A stretch of 64,000 nt of DNA from JAEUMD01 sp036768475 (GTDB lineage Bacteria; Pseudomonadota; Alphaproteobacteria; Rhizobiales; Hyphomicrobiaceae). Below are positions 9,855 to 18,631 of the stretch, one piece after another. The position numbers and the translations under genes are program-made. The notes under the pieces were generated by a model. It worked only from the letters and a program-made list of their open reading frames with translations. It was not told the DNA's origin and ran no database searches. Position 1 is the stretch's first letter. Each line of letters begins with the position of its first letter. The DNA lies in NCBI GenBank assembly GCA_036768475.1, contig DAIPMW010000005.1, positions 1 through 64,000 on the forward strand. The letters run 5' to 3'.

Positions 9855-10418
9855 GTGAACGAAGATCTCTCTTTCCGTCAAGACGAACTGCCCGAGGACC
9901 GCACGCTGCTGATCGTGGACGATGACAAGGCGTTCCTGCAGCGTCTCGTCCGCGCCATGGAAGGACGCGGCTTTGAGGTCCGTGCGGCTGGGTCGGTCAG
10001 TGATGGTGTCGATCTCATTCGCCAGCATGCGCCGGCGTTCGCCGTGGTGGACATGCGCCTGGAAGACGGTAGCGGCCTCGACGTGATCGCGGAGCTGGGC
10101 CGGCTGCGCCCGAATGCGCGCGGTATCATCCTCACCGGTTACGGCAATATCGCGACGGCGGTGACGGCGGTGAAGCTCGGCGCGGTCGATTATCTGGCCA
10201 AGCCGGCGGATGCCGACGAGATCACGGATGCGCTGCTCGCCCCTGCGAACTCCAAGGCACCACCGCCGGAGAACCCGATGTCGGCGGACCGCGTGCGGTG
10301 GGAGCACATCCAACGTGTCTATGAGCTATGCAACCGCAACGTCTCGGAGACGGCGCGGCGTCTCAACATGCATCGGCGTACGCTGCAACGCATCCTGGCC
10401 AAGCGCGCGCCAAAGTAG
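9855..10418 (+). CDS. regA: Redox response regulator RegA/PrrA/ActR
   Basis: DNA-binding response regulator partnered with RegB. The receiver domain has acidic pocket VDDD (21-24), phospho-acceptor Asp66 in VVDMRLEDGSG, and Lys in YLAKPAD. A Pro-rich linker (APPPENP) leads to a Fis-type helix-turn-helix, NVSETARRLNMHRRTLQRIL, which is almost invariant in the RegA family. The GTG start at 9855 has GGGAGG eight bases upstream and gives 187 aa, the family's size; an earlier in-frame ATG at 9786 would add non-conserved residues. It lies 150 bp after regB in the same direction, long enough for its own promoter. Confidence 0.95.
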   Translation: MNEDLSFRQDELPEDRTLLIVDDDKAFLQRLVRAMEGRGFEVRAAGSVSDGVDLIRQHAPAFAVVDMRLEDGSGLDVIAELGRLRPNARGIILTGYGNIATAVTAVKLGAVDYLAKPADADEITDALLAPANSKAPPPENPMSADRVRWEHIQRVYELCNRNVSETARRLNMHRRTLQRILAKRAPK

Positions 10419-10534
10419 GTCCAACGCGCGGGCAAATCGTCGGCCTCGTCGGAGCCGCCAGAAGCGGCTTCACCAGGATTGCTCTCGGAAAAACTGCCGG
10501 CGCGCCTAGTTTCGAGATATAGCGCGTAGATCAT

Positions 10535-11026
10535 TCAGTGAGGATCGAGCGCATAGGCAAGCCGCAGTGCGGCGGTGCGTGCGAACGACAGTTGCATCAG
10601 GCGGCGGCGTGCGGGCGCCAGCCTTCGCAACTCGGGCATGCGTATGATCTCGGCATCATAACGGTCGGCGAGGATAAGTCCGGTTTCGTCAGGCAGGATC
10701 GCGACCGGGAAATCTGGCGCAACGGCGAACAGCACGTGATCGGCGTAATCCCAATACTCTGGCCATTTCTGATCGGCGCGGAAATCCTGCAGGCACGATT
10801 TGATCTCTATGATCCAGATTTCGCCCTGGCGGGTGAGCGCGGTGACGTCGGCCCGGCGGCCGTTGGCCAGCGGCAACTCGGAGATGTGGGCATGGCCCAG
10901 CCGCCGCAGCATGCGACCGGTGCCGCGCGCAATGGCCAAAGCAGCTTCCGACTGACGGCCGTCGGCCAGTGCGGCCTGGAGTGCATGAAGGTTTTGAGAG
11001 TCGATTGTTTTGGTCTCTTCGGTCAT
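10535..11026 (-). CDS. mmcB: MmcB-family DNA repair endonuclease-like protein
   Basis: A 163-aa protein with a PD-(D/E)xK nuclease-like core: RADVTALTRQGEIWIIEIKS supplies the Asp and the ExK pair, followed by DFRADQKWPEYWDYAD. MmcB of Caulobacter is SOS-induced and involved in mitomycin-C damage repair, and homologues are almost confined to alphaproteobacteria. The start at 11026 (MTEETKTID) is chosen over the longer frame beginning at 11137, whose extra residues are not protein-like. It is transcribed divergently from the Lon-like gene. I did not identify a LexA box in the gap. Confidence 0.88.
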   Translation of the reverse strand: MTEETKTIDSQNLHALQAALADGRQSEAALAIARGTGRMLRRLGHAHISELPLANGRRADVTALTRQGEIWIIEIKSCLQDFRADQKWPEYWDYADHVLFAVAPDFPVAILPDETGLILADRYDAEIIRMPELRRLAPARRRLMQLSFARTAALRLAYALDPH

Positions 11027-11285
11027 TGTAACGCCATCACGCGATGGGATGCGAAGGACAAGGTACGACTTGGGCCGGAGCAGGTTCAAGTCTGACCGGA
11101 TGCCTCGGGTCCGGCTTGGCGTGCTCCACGTTCGCATTCGGGAGGCTGGTCCACGCCGTCAGGTGAAACATAATGCGTTTCAGCGGGCGGCGGTCAGGCC
11201 CAGGGGCCGGGCGGTAGCAACGTGGGTCGACCCGATGCGCTGCTATGTTGCGCCCCGTTGCAGATTGCTCATTATTCCGGATGCC

Positions 11286-13895
11286 ATGATCTTCAAGTAC
11301 CTGCAAAGAGACAAGTCCGCCAAGGCCGACAAGAACGAGCCGGATGCGGAGCAAATTGCGGCAAGCGAACCAGCGCCGGTCGCGGCGGAAGATGCGCAGA
11401 CGGCGGCCGGAACGGGGTTGCCGCAAGCGCTCGCGCCGGCCGCCTTGCGACGGATGGTCGACCCACTATCGCTGGGGTTTTCGACGACGGCGGAGCTTAC
11501 GGCGGCATCCGGCCTCATCGGGCAGGACCGCGCGCTGGAGGCGCTCGCCTTCGGCACCGACATGAAGGCGCTCGACTTCAACGTGTTCGTGCTGGGGCCG
11601 GCAGCTGCCGGCAAGAGTACGGCGGTGAAATCGTTCCTCGCGGATCGCGCAAGCGGTCAACCGGTGCCGGACGATTGGATCTATGTGAACAATTTCGAGA
11701 CGCCGAACCGGCCGCGCGCTCTGCGGCTGCCGCCGGGGCGCGCGCGCCCATTCGCCAAGGCGATGATCGCCGCGCTCGACGAACTCAGCGGAACGGTGCC
11801 TTCCTTGTTCGAGGGCGAAGACTACCAGACAAGGCGGCGTGCGATCGACGAGGAGTTCCGGGCGGAAGCTGAGGAGGCATTGGCCGCCCTCAATCGCAAG
11901 GCGGAGGAACAGAACGTTGCCATCCTCAAGACGCCGACAGGGTTCGTCATGGCGCCGATGCACGATGGCGAGGTGGTGAAGCCGGAGACGTTCAACACCT
12001 TGCCCGAAAGCTATCGCGAGGATGTTGCGAAGCGCATCGAGGGGCTGCAGAAGGATCTGCAGAACATCCTGTCGCAGGCGCCGAGGGCGGAGAAGGTGCG
12101 GCGCCAGCGGCTTGCCGAACTCAACGAGGAGGTTGCACGGGTCGTCGTCGCCAATGCGCTCGACGACGTGCGCGAAATGGTCGGCGACCTCACCAAAGTG
12201 CTGGCGCATATCGATGCGATCGAGATCGATCTCGTTCGCTCCATCGGATTGTTCCTGACGCAGAACGAGGACGAGGAGATCGTGCGCCAGCCGCTCGATC
12301 CGGGACGCGACGCGCGCTTCCGGCGCTATCTGGTCAACGTTCTGGTCGCGCGCGAAGAGGACGGTTCTGATGCAAGTACGGCAAATGAGGCTGCCCCGGT
12401 GGGGGCACCCATCTACGAGGAGCTCAATCCCACCTACACCAATGTGATCGGGCGTATCGAGCATCTGGCGCAAATGGGCGCGCTGGTCACCGATTTCCTG
12501 CTCGTCTCGGCAGGAGCGCTGCATCGCGCCAACGGCGGCTTCCTGCTTGTCGATGCCCGCAAGCTGCTTACTTTTCCGTTCGCGTGGGAAGCGCTCAAGC
12601 GTACATTGAAGTCAGGCGAGATCCGTATCGAGCAGCCGTCCGAAATGTATGGGATTTTGTCCACGCAGACGCTGGAGCCGGAGCCGATTCCACTCGACGT
12701 GAAGGTCATTCTGTTCGGCGATCGCGAGATCTATTACCTGCTGTCCGCACTCGATCCCGATTTCACGCGACTCTTCAAGGTGCAGGCGGACTTCGATGAT
12801 TCGATTTCATGCACTGAGGAAAACAACCGCTCGTTCGCTGAGCTGGTCGCGTCTGTCGTGGCGACGCACAAGCTGAAGCCCGTCACCGCATCAGGCGTGG
12901 CCCGCGTGATCGAGGAAGCCTCGCGCATGGCGGACGATCGCGACAAGGTATCGATCGAGGTCGGGCGCATTGCCGATCTGTTGCGCGAAGCGGACTACTG
13001 GTCCAGCAAGGCGGGGCGGGAGTCGACCGAAGCCGATGACGTGGCGCGCGCCGTCGAAGGACGTATCCAGCGCGCCGACCGTTTGCGTGACAGGGCGCAA
13101 GAGACGATCCAGCGCAACATCGTGTTGATCGATACGGAAGGCGCCAAGGTGGGGCAGGTCAACGGGCTTTCAGTGCTACAGCTCGGAGGCTTCGCGTTCG
13201 GCAAGCCGAGCCGGATCAGTGCGCGGGTGCGGTTTGGCGCGGGCCGTGTCACCGATATCGAGCGGGAAGCGAAGCTCGGTGGGCCGCTTCACTCCAAGGG
13301 CGTGATGATCCTGTGGGGGTATCTCGCCGGGCGTTATGCGCTTGATCAGCCGCTGGCTCTGGCAGCCAGCCTCGTCTTCGAGCAGAGCTATGGCGGCGTG
13401 GAAGGCGACAGCGCCTCTTCGGCGGAGCTTTACGCGCTCATATCAGCACTGGCCGAAGTGCCAATACGGCAGGGGCTTGCCGTGACCGGTTCGGTCAACC
13501 AGTGGGGCGAGGTCCAGGCGATCGGCGGCGTCAATGAGAAGGTCGAAGGCTTTTTCGACGTATGCAACGCGCGCGGTCTCACCGGCGATCAGGGTGTTCT
13601 CGTTCCGGCAGCCAATGTTCAGCATCTGATGCTGCGCGAGGATGTCGTGGCAGCTGCACGAGAAGGGCGGTTCTCGATCTATCCGGTTGCAACGGTCGAT
13701 GAAGGGATCGCGCTGCTGACGGGAATGCAGGCAGGAGAGCGTGACGGTGCTGGGCATTTTCCCGAAGGAACCATCAACCGGTTGGTCGAGGATAAGCTCG
13801 ATCTGTTTGCGCAGCGGCTGAAGTCATTACCGAGCGGGATGCGCAGTGGCGATGCGATGATGGCGTCGGTGCAGGACAAGGGAGAAACGCCGTGA
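11286..13895 (+). CDS. LonB-like ATP-dependent protease (AAA_32/Lon family)
   Basis: An 869-aa protease of the Lon superfamily lacking the classical Lon N-terminal domain. It carries an AAA+ ATPase with Walker A GPAAAGKST (about residues 104-112) and Walker B GGFLLVDA. A coiled-coil-rich insertion sits between them (residues 180-320). The C-terminal proteolytic domain has catalytic Ser709 in EGDSASSAEL and Lys752 in GGVNEKVEGFF, 43 residues apart as in Lon. ATG at 11286 is preferred; the frame is open from 11010 but the upstream part overlaps the mmcB promoter. It overlaps the next gene by four bases, so the two are probably translated together. The substrates are unknown. Confidence 0.9.
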   Translation: MIFKYLQRDKSAKADKNEPDAEQIAASEPAPVAAEDAQTAAGTGLPQALAPAALRRMVDPLSLGFSTTAELTAASGLIGQDRALEALAFGTDMKALDFNVFVLGPAAAGKSTAVKSFLADRASGQPVPDDWIYVNNFETPNRPRALRLPPGRARPFAKAMIAALDELSGTVPSLFEGEDYQTRRRAIDEEFRAEAEEALAALNRKAEEQNVAILKTPTGFVMAPMHDGEVVKPETFNTLPESYREDVAKRIEGLQKDLQNILSQAPRAEKVRRQRLAELNEEVARVVVANALDDVREMVGDLTKVLAHIDAIEIDLVRSIGLFLTQNEDEEIVRQPLDPGRDARFRRYLVNVLVAREEDGSDASTANEAAPVGAPIYEELNPTYTNVIGRIEHLAQMGALVTDFLLVSAGALHRANGGFLLVDARKLLTFPFAWEALKRTLKSGEIRIEQPSEMYGILSTQTLEPEPIPLDVKVILFGDREIYYLLSALDPDFTRLFKVQADFDDSISCTEENNRSFAELVASVVATHKLKPVTASGVARVIEEASRMADDRDKVSIEVGRIADLLREADYWSSKAGRESTEADDVARAVEGRIQRADRLRDRAQETIQRNIVLIDTEGAKVGQVNGLSVLQLGGFAFGKPSRISARVRFGAGRVTDIEREAKLGGPLHSKGVMILWGYLAGRYALDQPLALAASLVFEQSYGGVEGDSASSAELYALISALAEVPIRQGLAVTGSVNQWGEVQAIGGVNEKVEGFFDVCNARGLTGDQGVLVPAANVQHLMLREDVVAAAREGRFSIYPVATVDEGIALLTGMQAGERDGAGHFPEGTINRLVEDKLDLFAQRLKSLPSGMRSGDAMMASVQDKGETP

Positions 13896-14800
13896 CGGCG
13901 CATGTGGCGGAGCGAGGCGAAGGGCGTGGGCGCGTCGTGCTGCGTCTGACGGGCACGCATGCGGCGAACGAGCACGCAGTCCGCGCCGCGATACGGATAG
14001 CCAAGGCGTTCCACTCGGAGATCGAAAGCCTGTTCGTCTACGACCGGCAGATCTTCGATGCTGCGGGCTACAGCTTCGTTCGCGAGATCGGTAGGGCGCA
14101 GGGCGGGCGAATGATCGGGCATCCTACAAGCACGGAGGCGACGGAGAGACCCGCAGCCATCGACGTTGCCGGAATCGCCCGGCAATTCGATCTGATGGCC
14201 CGCAGACTGCAACGGTGGGTCTGCGAGATGGCGCTGCAGGAGGACGTGCCGGTGCATGGCCGCATCGTCCAGGATACGCCGCTGCGCGCATTGAGTGTGG
14301 CCTGCCAGATGTCGGGACCCTGGAATGTGGTGGCGCTGGCGGAACCCTTCACCGCGGAGTCCCTGGCGCGTCTCGACATGCTGTTTGAGCGGGTTACGGG
14401 AATGACCGGCGTCGTTCTGGTGGGGCCACGGGCCACGGCGATGCAAGGACCGGTTGTCGCGGTTATCGAAGATCTGGAGCGGGTGACGGGCATGCTGCGC
14501 ACCGCCGAACGGCTAGCGAGTGTCAACGGCAGCGACGTCATTCTCGCGGTGGCAGGAGTGAGCCGGGCAGCGCAGGCGTGGCTGAAAGACGAGGTGATCC
14601 GTGTCGTTGCCAGCGGGCACATGGCGGGCGTCGTCGAACTGGGGCGCGCAGGAGGGGGCACGGCGGTTCTGGCAGAGGCGTTGCGTCAGCTCCGCCCTGG
14701 CTTCGTCATCGCCGAGCATGGTGGGCTTCTGGTGCCGCACACTGGGGAACTGAGGCCGCTCGGAGCAGCACTGTCTTGCCCGCTGCTTGTCGTGCGCTGA
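13892..14800 (+). CDS. Universal-stress-protein-like hypothetical protein
   Basis: A 302-aa protein that begins with GTG inside the stop region of the Lon-like gene (GTGA overlap), indicating translational coupling. It appears to have two alpha/beta halves. The first (about 15-160) resembles a USP fold, with a hydrophobic strand then a helix around NEHAVRAAIRIAKAFHSEIESLFVYD. The second (about 175-302) ends in SCPLLVVR, typical of the last strand of USP domains. The G-2x-G-9x-G-S/T ATP-binding motif is not evident. No enzymatic residues are recognised. The context suggests an adaptor or stress partner of the protease, which is inference only. Confidence 0.6.
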   Translation: MTAHVAERGEGRGRVVLRLTGTHAANEHAVRAAIRIAKAFHSEIESLFVYDRQIFDAAGYSFVREIGRAQGGRMIGHPTSTEATERPAAIDVAGIARQFDLMARRLQRWVCEMALQEDVPVHGRIVQDTPLRALSVACQMSGPWNVVALAEPFTAESLARLDMLFERVTGMTGVVLVGPRATAMQGPVVAVIEDLERVTGMLRTAERLASVNGSDVILAVAGVSRAAQAWLKDEVIRVVASGHMAGVVELGRAGGGTAVLAEALRQLRPGFVIAEHGGLLVPHTGELRPLGAALSCPLLVVR

Positions 14801-14941
14801 TCCTCCCGGCAGGTGCAGGGCAGCGCGATCGCAATCATGGGCATCGGGGCCGCTCAAGAGCCGGGTTTCGCCCGTCAGACGTGCGCTTTTTTGCACAACG
14901 GAGGCTACTCGGGCCCGGACCGTCAGGCTCGCGTTACTGCG

Positions 14942-15853
14942 TCAGGTGCCAAACAAGAACGCATCGCTCGATCCGACGATCTTGGGATCGGGGGGGCATG
15001 CAATGCTCGTGTCCTTTCCGGCATAGTCGAATGCGTTGAGCACGAGGCGGATCGATTCGAGCCGCGCGCGACGCTGGTCGTTGGCGCGCACGACGGTCCA
15101 CGGTGATGTGGGCGTGTGGGTGAAGCGGAACATGTCGTGCTGTGCGGCCGTATAGTCGTCCCATTTGGATATGGCGGCCAAATCAATATCGGTCAGCTTC
15201 CATTGCTTCATGGGATTGTGGCGGCGTTCGTGAAAGCGCAACATTTGTGTTTCGCGCGCGATCGTCAGGTAGACCTTGAAAAGTCTGATGCCGTCCTGGA
15301 GCAGCAGGTTCTCGAACTCGGGCGCATCGCGGAAGAAATCTGCAAGCTGGTCCTCGGTGCAAAAGCCCATGACGCGTTCGACGCCGGCGCGGTTGTACCA
15401 GGAGCGGTCGAACAGAGCGATGTCGCCGGCAGTCGGCATGTGCGCAATGTAGCGCTGGAAGTACCACTGGCCGCGCTCGGTCTCGGTCGGCTTGGAGAGC
15501 GCAACGGAGCGGGCATGGCGCGGATTGAGATGGTGCATGAAGCGGGCGATGCAGCCACCTTTACCCGCACTGTCGCGGCCCTCGAACAGGACGACCAAGC
15601 GTTCGCCCTTCTCCTGAATATGGCTCTGCAGCTTGACGAGTTCGAACTGAAGGGCAACCAGATCGCGCTCGTACGCTTTGCGTTTCATCTTCCTTGCGTA
15701 AGGGTAGCCATCCCCGGTCAGGGCCTTCTCCTCGATTTCGCCCGGTAGCTTGGGGTTGTCGATATCAAAAGGAATTTGTACCTCGTCGAGGGATGGCTTG
15801 GCATTGCCTTTGACGCCTTTTGCAGCACCCGACGACTTTTTCGCTCCAGGCAT
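14942..15853 (-). CDS. ppk2: Polyphosphate kinase 2 family protein (paralogue 1)
   Basis: Transfers phosphate between polyphosphate and a nucleoside diphosphate or monophosphate. Single-domain PPK2 of 303 aa with Walker A FEGRDSAGKGG, the following RFMHHLNPRHARSVAL, the lid/Walker B segment LFDRSWYNRAGVERVM, and KQWKLTDID. The N-terminal 80 residues are basic and variable. It faces the PhoR-like kinase gene divergently, with about 210 bp between. A second PPK2 lies near 54.2 kb; the two differ in the P-loop (DSAGKGG here, DAAGKGG there) and in both termini. Direction (ATP or GTP making versus polyP making) cannot be read from sequence. Confidence 0.93.
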   Translation of the reverse strand: MPGAKKSSGAAKGVKGNAKPSLDEVQIPFDIDNPKLPGEIEEKALTGDGYPYARKMKRKAYERDLVALQFELVKLQSHIQEKGERLVVLFEGRDSAGKGGCIARFMHHLNPRHARSVALSKPTETERGQWYFQRYIAHMPTAGDIALFDRSWYNRAGVERVMGFCTEDQLADFFRDAPEFENLLLQDGIRLFKVYLTIARETQMLRFHERRHNPMKQWKLTDIDLAAISKWDDYTAAQHDMFRFTHTPTSPWTVVRANDQRRARLESIRLVLNAFDYAGKDTSIACPPDPKIVGSSDAFLFGT

Positions 15854-16063
15854 CCCGATCTCCCGTCCATGGTGTCATGATAGTGTCGTGCTCGCGCGGC
15901 CTAATGTGGTGAGCGAGACGTCCGACTCGCCATCCAGTCGAGAGACATGCTGCGGACGACGCAATCACCACATTCGTTCTAACCATGATGCCATGCTCGA
16001 AGCGAGCGGGCATCGGGATTGGCTTGGGAAATTCCCTCATTTGGTTGATACAAGGCGGTGTAG

Positions 16064-17272
16064 ATGACGATGTCACGACGCCCCGGGCGACAAGGGGATG
16101 GCGGTGATGAGGAACGCGAAGCGGACGATGCGATGCGCATACGGCTGAAATCGATCTTGCGGGGACGTATTGGAATACCTGGCAGGGTCGCCCGTGCGAC
16201 CCGCGGCTCGCGGCTCGGGCAGGAAATGGATTGGAGAGTGATGCTGTCTGCGATGCCGGATGCGGCGGTCGTACTCGATAGCTCAGCACGCGTGCTGGAG
16301 CTCAATGCGCCCTTCAAGGAGCTCTATCCGGATGTGCGCTCAGGCCAGCCGCTCAGCCGGTGGCTGCGCAATCCAGACCTGTTCCAAGCCATCGAGAATG
16401 CGGCAGGAGGTCAGCCGGAGGTGGTGACCTTGATTCATCGCCTGCCGGTCGAAAGGCGGATCGCGGCGCGCGTCGTGCGTCTTGGCGATATGCCGGCCGA
16501 TGAGGCCCGTCGCCTCGCACCGTTCTATCTCGTGACGTTCCGCGATCTCACCGAGCAGGACAAGCTTGCCCAGATGCGCGAGGACTTCATCGCCAATGCA
16601 AGCCATGAGCTTCGCACACCGCTTGCCTCGCTGCGCGGTTTCATTGAAACGCTGCAAGGTCCGGCGCGTGACGACGCGGGAGCGCGCGATCGCTTCCTGG
16701 CATTGATGGCGGGGCAGGCGGAGCGCATGACCCGCCTCATCGACGACCTGCTTTCTCTCAGTCGTGTGGAGATGCGGGCCCATGTGATGCCGCGCTCGAT
16801 CATCGATCTCAACGAAGTGGCGGCCTACGTAGTCGAGACGCTTCAACCGATGGCGATGGCAGCCGGGGCTCACCTGCATATCGAGCTCGGCCCGACGCCA
16901 ACACGGTTTCGCGGCGAGCGTGATGAGATCGTTCAGGTGATCTCCAACCTCGTCCATAACGCGATCACCTATGGCGGTGCGGGGGCGGAGGTGCGGTTGT
17001 CGGTGACGCGGGTTCCGGCACAGGGCGGTCATGCTGAGCGGGTGCGGGTCGCGGTCAGTGACAACGGCCCGGGCATTCCAAAGCAGCACCTTCCACGTCT
17101 GACGGAGCGTTTCTACCGGCCCTCCGTCAGCGCCAGCCGCTCAAAAGGGGGAACGGGGCTCGGGCTTGCGATTGTCAAGCACATCGTGGCCCGACACCGA
17201 GGCGATCTGGAGATTCAATCGCAACTCGGCCATGGCTCGACCTTTGCCGCCTCGTTCGACGCCGTGGAGTGA
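16064..17272 (+). CDS. PhoR-like sensor histidine kinase without transmembrane segments
   Basis: A 402-aa histidine kinase. Residues about 58-165 form a PAS-like domain (AMPDAAVVLDSSARVLELNAP). HisKA follows with phospho-acceptor His181 in NASHELRTPLASL, then HATPase_c with NLVHNAITYGG, DNGPGIP and GGTGLGLAIVKH. The sequence is closest in feel to PhoR. PhoR normally has one or two N-terminal helices; here the first 57 residues are basic and hydrophilic, and a stop codon immediately precedes the ATG, so no helix is hidden upstream in frame. No response regulator, phoB or pst genes lie beside it. Its neighbour is PPK2, which fits a phosphate theme but proves nothing. Confidence 0.8.
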   Translation: MTMSRRPGRQGDGGDEEREADDAMRIRLKSILRGRIGIPGRVARATRGSRLGQEMDWRVMLSAMPDAAVVLDSSARVLELNAPFKELYPDVRSGQPLSRWLRNPDLFQAIENAAGGQPEVVTLIHRLPVERRIAARVVRLGDMPADEARRLAPFYLVTFRDLTEQDKLAQMREDFIANASHELRTPLASLRGFIETLQGPARDDAGARDRFLALMAGQAERMTRLIDDLLSLSRVEMRAHVMPRSIIDLNEVAAYVVETLQPMAMAAGAHLHIELGPTPTRFRGERDEIVQVISNLVHNAITYGGAGAEVRLSVTRVPAQGGHAERVRVAVSDNGPGIPKQHLPRLTERFYRPSVSASRSKGGTGLGLAIVKHIVARHRGDLEIQSQLGHGSTFAASFDAVE

Positions 17273-17326
17273 ACTGGCCGATCAGGCTGTGGCGCGTGAT
17301 TTGTGGCTCTGCGGCGGCCGTGCCTA

Positions 17327-17377
17327 GAGCAGGTTGAGCTGAAGTGTGCAGTGGTTCAGCGTGAAAAACATGCTCTA
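17327..17377. repeat. Dispersed palindromic repeat, module A
   Basis: Begins AGAGCAGGTTGAGCTGAAG and ends AACATGCTCT, forming an imperfect inverted repeat. It matches about four fifths of positions with 55860-55909 and, in reverse complement, with 21062-21113. It lies between the convergent PhoR-like and gcrA genes. Confidence 0.75.
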
Positions 17378-17381
17378 AGAC

Positions 17382-17418
17382 AAAAAAGGGCCGGAGCTGC
17401 CCCCCGCTCGCTCCGGCC
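17382..17418 (-). terminator. Intrinsic terminator of gcrA
   Basis: On the minus strand an 8-bp stem (GGCCGGAG/CTCCGGCC) with a 14-base loop is followed by CTTTTTTG. It lies 47 bp after the gcrA stop codon. Confidence 0.8.
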
Positions 17419-17464
17419 TCCCCGCTGCCGGCGGCGTTGCCGCGGCGCAATCGATATGAATTGT

Positions 17465-18010
17465 TCAGGCGTCCACCTTGGATCCACTCGAAATTGCTTC
17501 CACAGTGGCAGGTGCCGGGGTTGTGTCGCGGCGACGGACCTGCGGCGGCTGATAGGCGCGGCGCGCATGGAACTCGCAATAGGGCAGGCCGGCAACCTTG
17601 GTCTTGCCGCAGAAATGGAAGTCGGCGTGCTGGGGATCACCGATCGGCCAGCGGCAGTTGCACTCGGCGAGAGTCTGGATGCTCTTGCGCTCCTTCACCG
17701 GAATGACGGGCTCCTCCTGAGCAGGCACGAACGGCTCGGCGTCGGGTTGATAAAGGGCGCGGACGGCGGGGTTGCCAACCTGGGCAAACCGGGGCTTTTG
17801 CGGTCGCTTGGCCGTGGTCTGCGCCATGCGCGGGCGCGGACGGTGCGATTTCATGCGGGTCGTGGTGGCGCGGCCCGACAGGCCAAGGCGATGTACCTTG
17901 CCGATCACGGCGTTGCGCGAAACTCCGCCAATGCGTCCAGCGATCTGGCTCGCGCTCAATCCCTCCGACCAGAGCTTCTTGAGAAGCTCAACGCGTTCGT
18001 CGGTCCAGGC
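17465..18010 (-). CDS. gcrA: Cell-cycle regulator GcrA
   Basis: Alphaproteobacterial transcription cofactor that binds sigma-70 and GANTC-methylated promoters to run the S-phase gene programme. The product is 181 aa. The N-terminal helix-turn-helix DNA-binding region MAWTDERVELLKKLWSEG and IAGRIGGVSRNAVIGKVHRLGL is diagnostic. The C-terminal sigma-interacting region has the conserved CRWPIGDP and FCG...YCEFHARRAY segments. The start at 18010 has GGGAG eight bases upstream; the seven residues from 18031 are not conserved. One GANTC site (GACTC near 18062) lies about 50 bp upstream of the start, compatible with CcrM control but weak evidence. Confidence 0.95.
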   Translation of the reverse strand, partial: AWTDERVELLKKLWSEGLSASQIAGRIGGVSRNAVIGKVHRLGLSGRATTTRMKSHRPRPRMAQTTAKRPQKPRFAQVGNPAVRALYQPDAEPFVPAQEEPVIPVKERKSIQTLAECNCRWPIGDPQHADFHFCGKTKVAGLPYCEFHARRAYQPPQVRRRDTTPAPATVEAISSGSKVDA

Positions 18011-18531
18011 CATAATGCGGCTCCCTGACATAATGTCTTTGGCTGGCCCGCATCACGCGGCCAGACTCATTCTTGCTTCGGCTGCCACACGAGACCTCAA
18101 CGGACGCACAAGAGCGTCGTCGGGACCTGGGGTCAGACCGGACTTGGATACGGACGCTTACTGGGGGAATACTCGGACGCTGATGCGCACAGACACGCCC
18201 AACGAGGGGCAAACGCGAACAGACAACTCGTACAGAGGCATGCCGAGACGGCGGAAATGAGTCGTGCGATAAAAATGTTCGCACCTGTTCCGCTTCAAAC
18301 GAGTGCCGATCAGCATGTTTTGGCCGACATCTCGTTGGCGACAAGAAGGAGCCTACAATATCCTGTTTCGTGCCTACAAGACGAAGCGTGTCTTGATGCG
18401 GGGTGTTGACAGATCGAAGTTGCGCAACCGCAACAGCTTGATTCGCTGGCCTCCGTAATTCCATGCATGGAGCGCCTGCCCGCCTGCGGAGCCCACAGGT
18501 TTGTTCCAAATGTGCGGCACCTTGGTCCGCG
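18011..18531. other. Intergenic between gcrA and argD, possible small RNA zone
   Basis: About 520 bases without a credible gene on either strand; both flanking genes point away from it. A perfect intrinsic terminator on the plus strand follows at 18574-18598 with no plus-strand gene before it, so some transcript probably arises within this stretch. A TTGACA box occurs at 18406-18411, but without a good -10 partner. Confidence 0.4.
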
Positions 18532-18560
18532 TTGACAGGATGCCTGTTGCCGATTATCAA
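18532..18560 (+). promoter_or_regulatory. Predicted sigma-70 promoter upstream of argD
   Basis: TTGACA (18532-18537) and TATCAA (18555-18560) with a 17-base spacer. The expected start of transcription is near 18567, only a few bases before the terminator stem at 18574, which is an odd arrangement. Confidence 0.45.
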
Positions 18561-18573
18561 CGGTGGCTTCGCG

Positions 18574-18598
18574 GCCGCCGAAATCAGGCGGCTTTTTT
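18574..18598 (+). terminator. Intrinsic terminator in the argD leader
   Basis: GCCGCC, a 7-base loop, GGCGGC, then six T. The last T is 33 bases before the argD start codon. It either ends an unannotated upstream transcript or attenuates argD. Confidence 0.7.
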
Positions 18599-18631
18599 GG
18601 TTTTGCGGGTTTCCGGGAAGGAATGTGAGAG

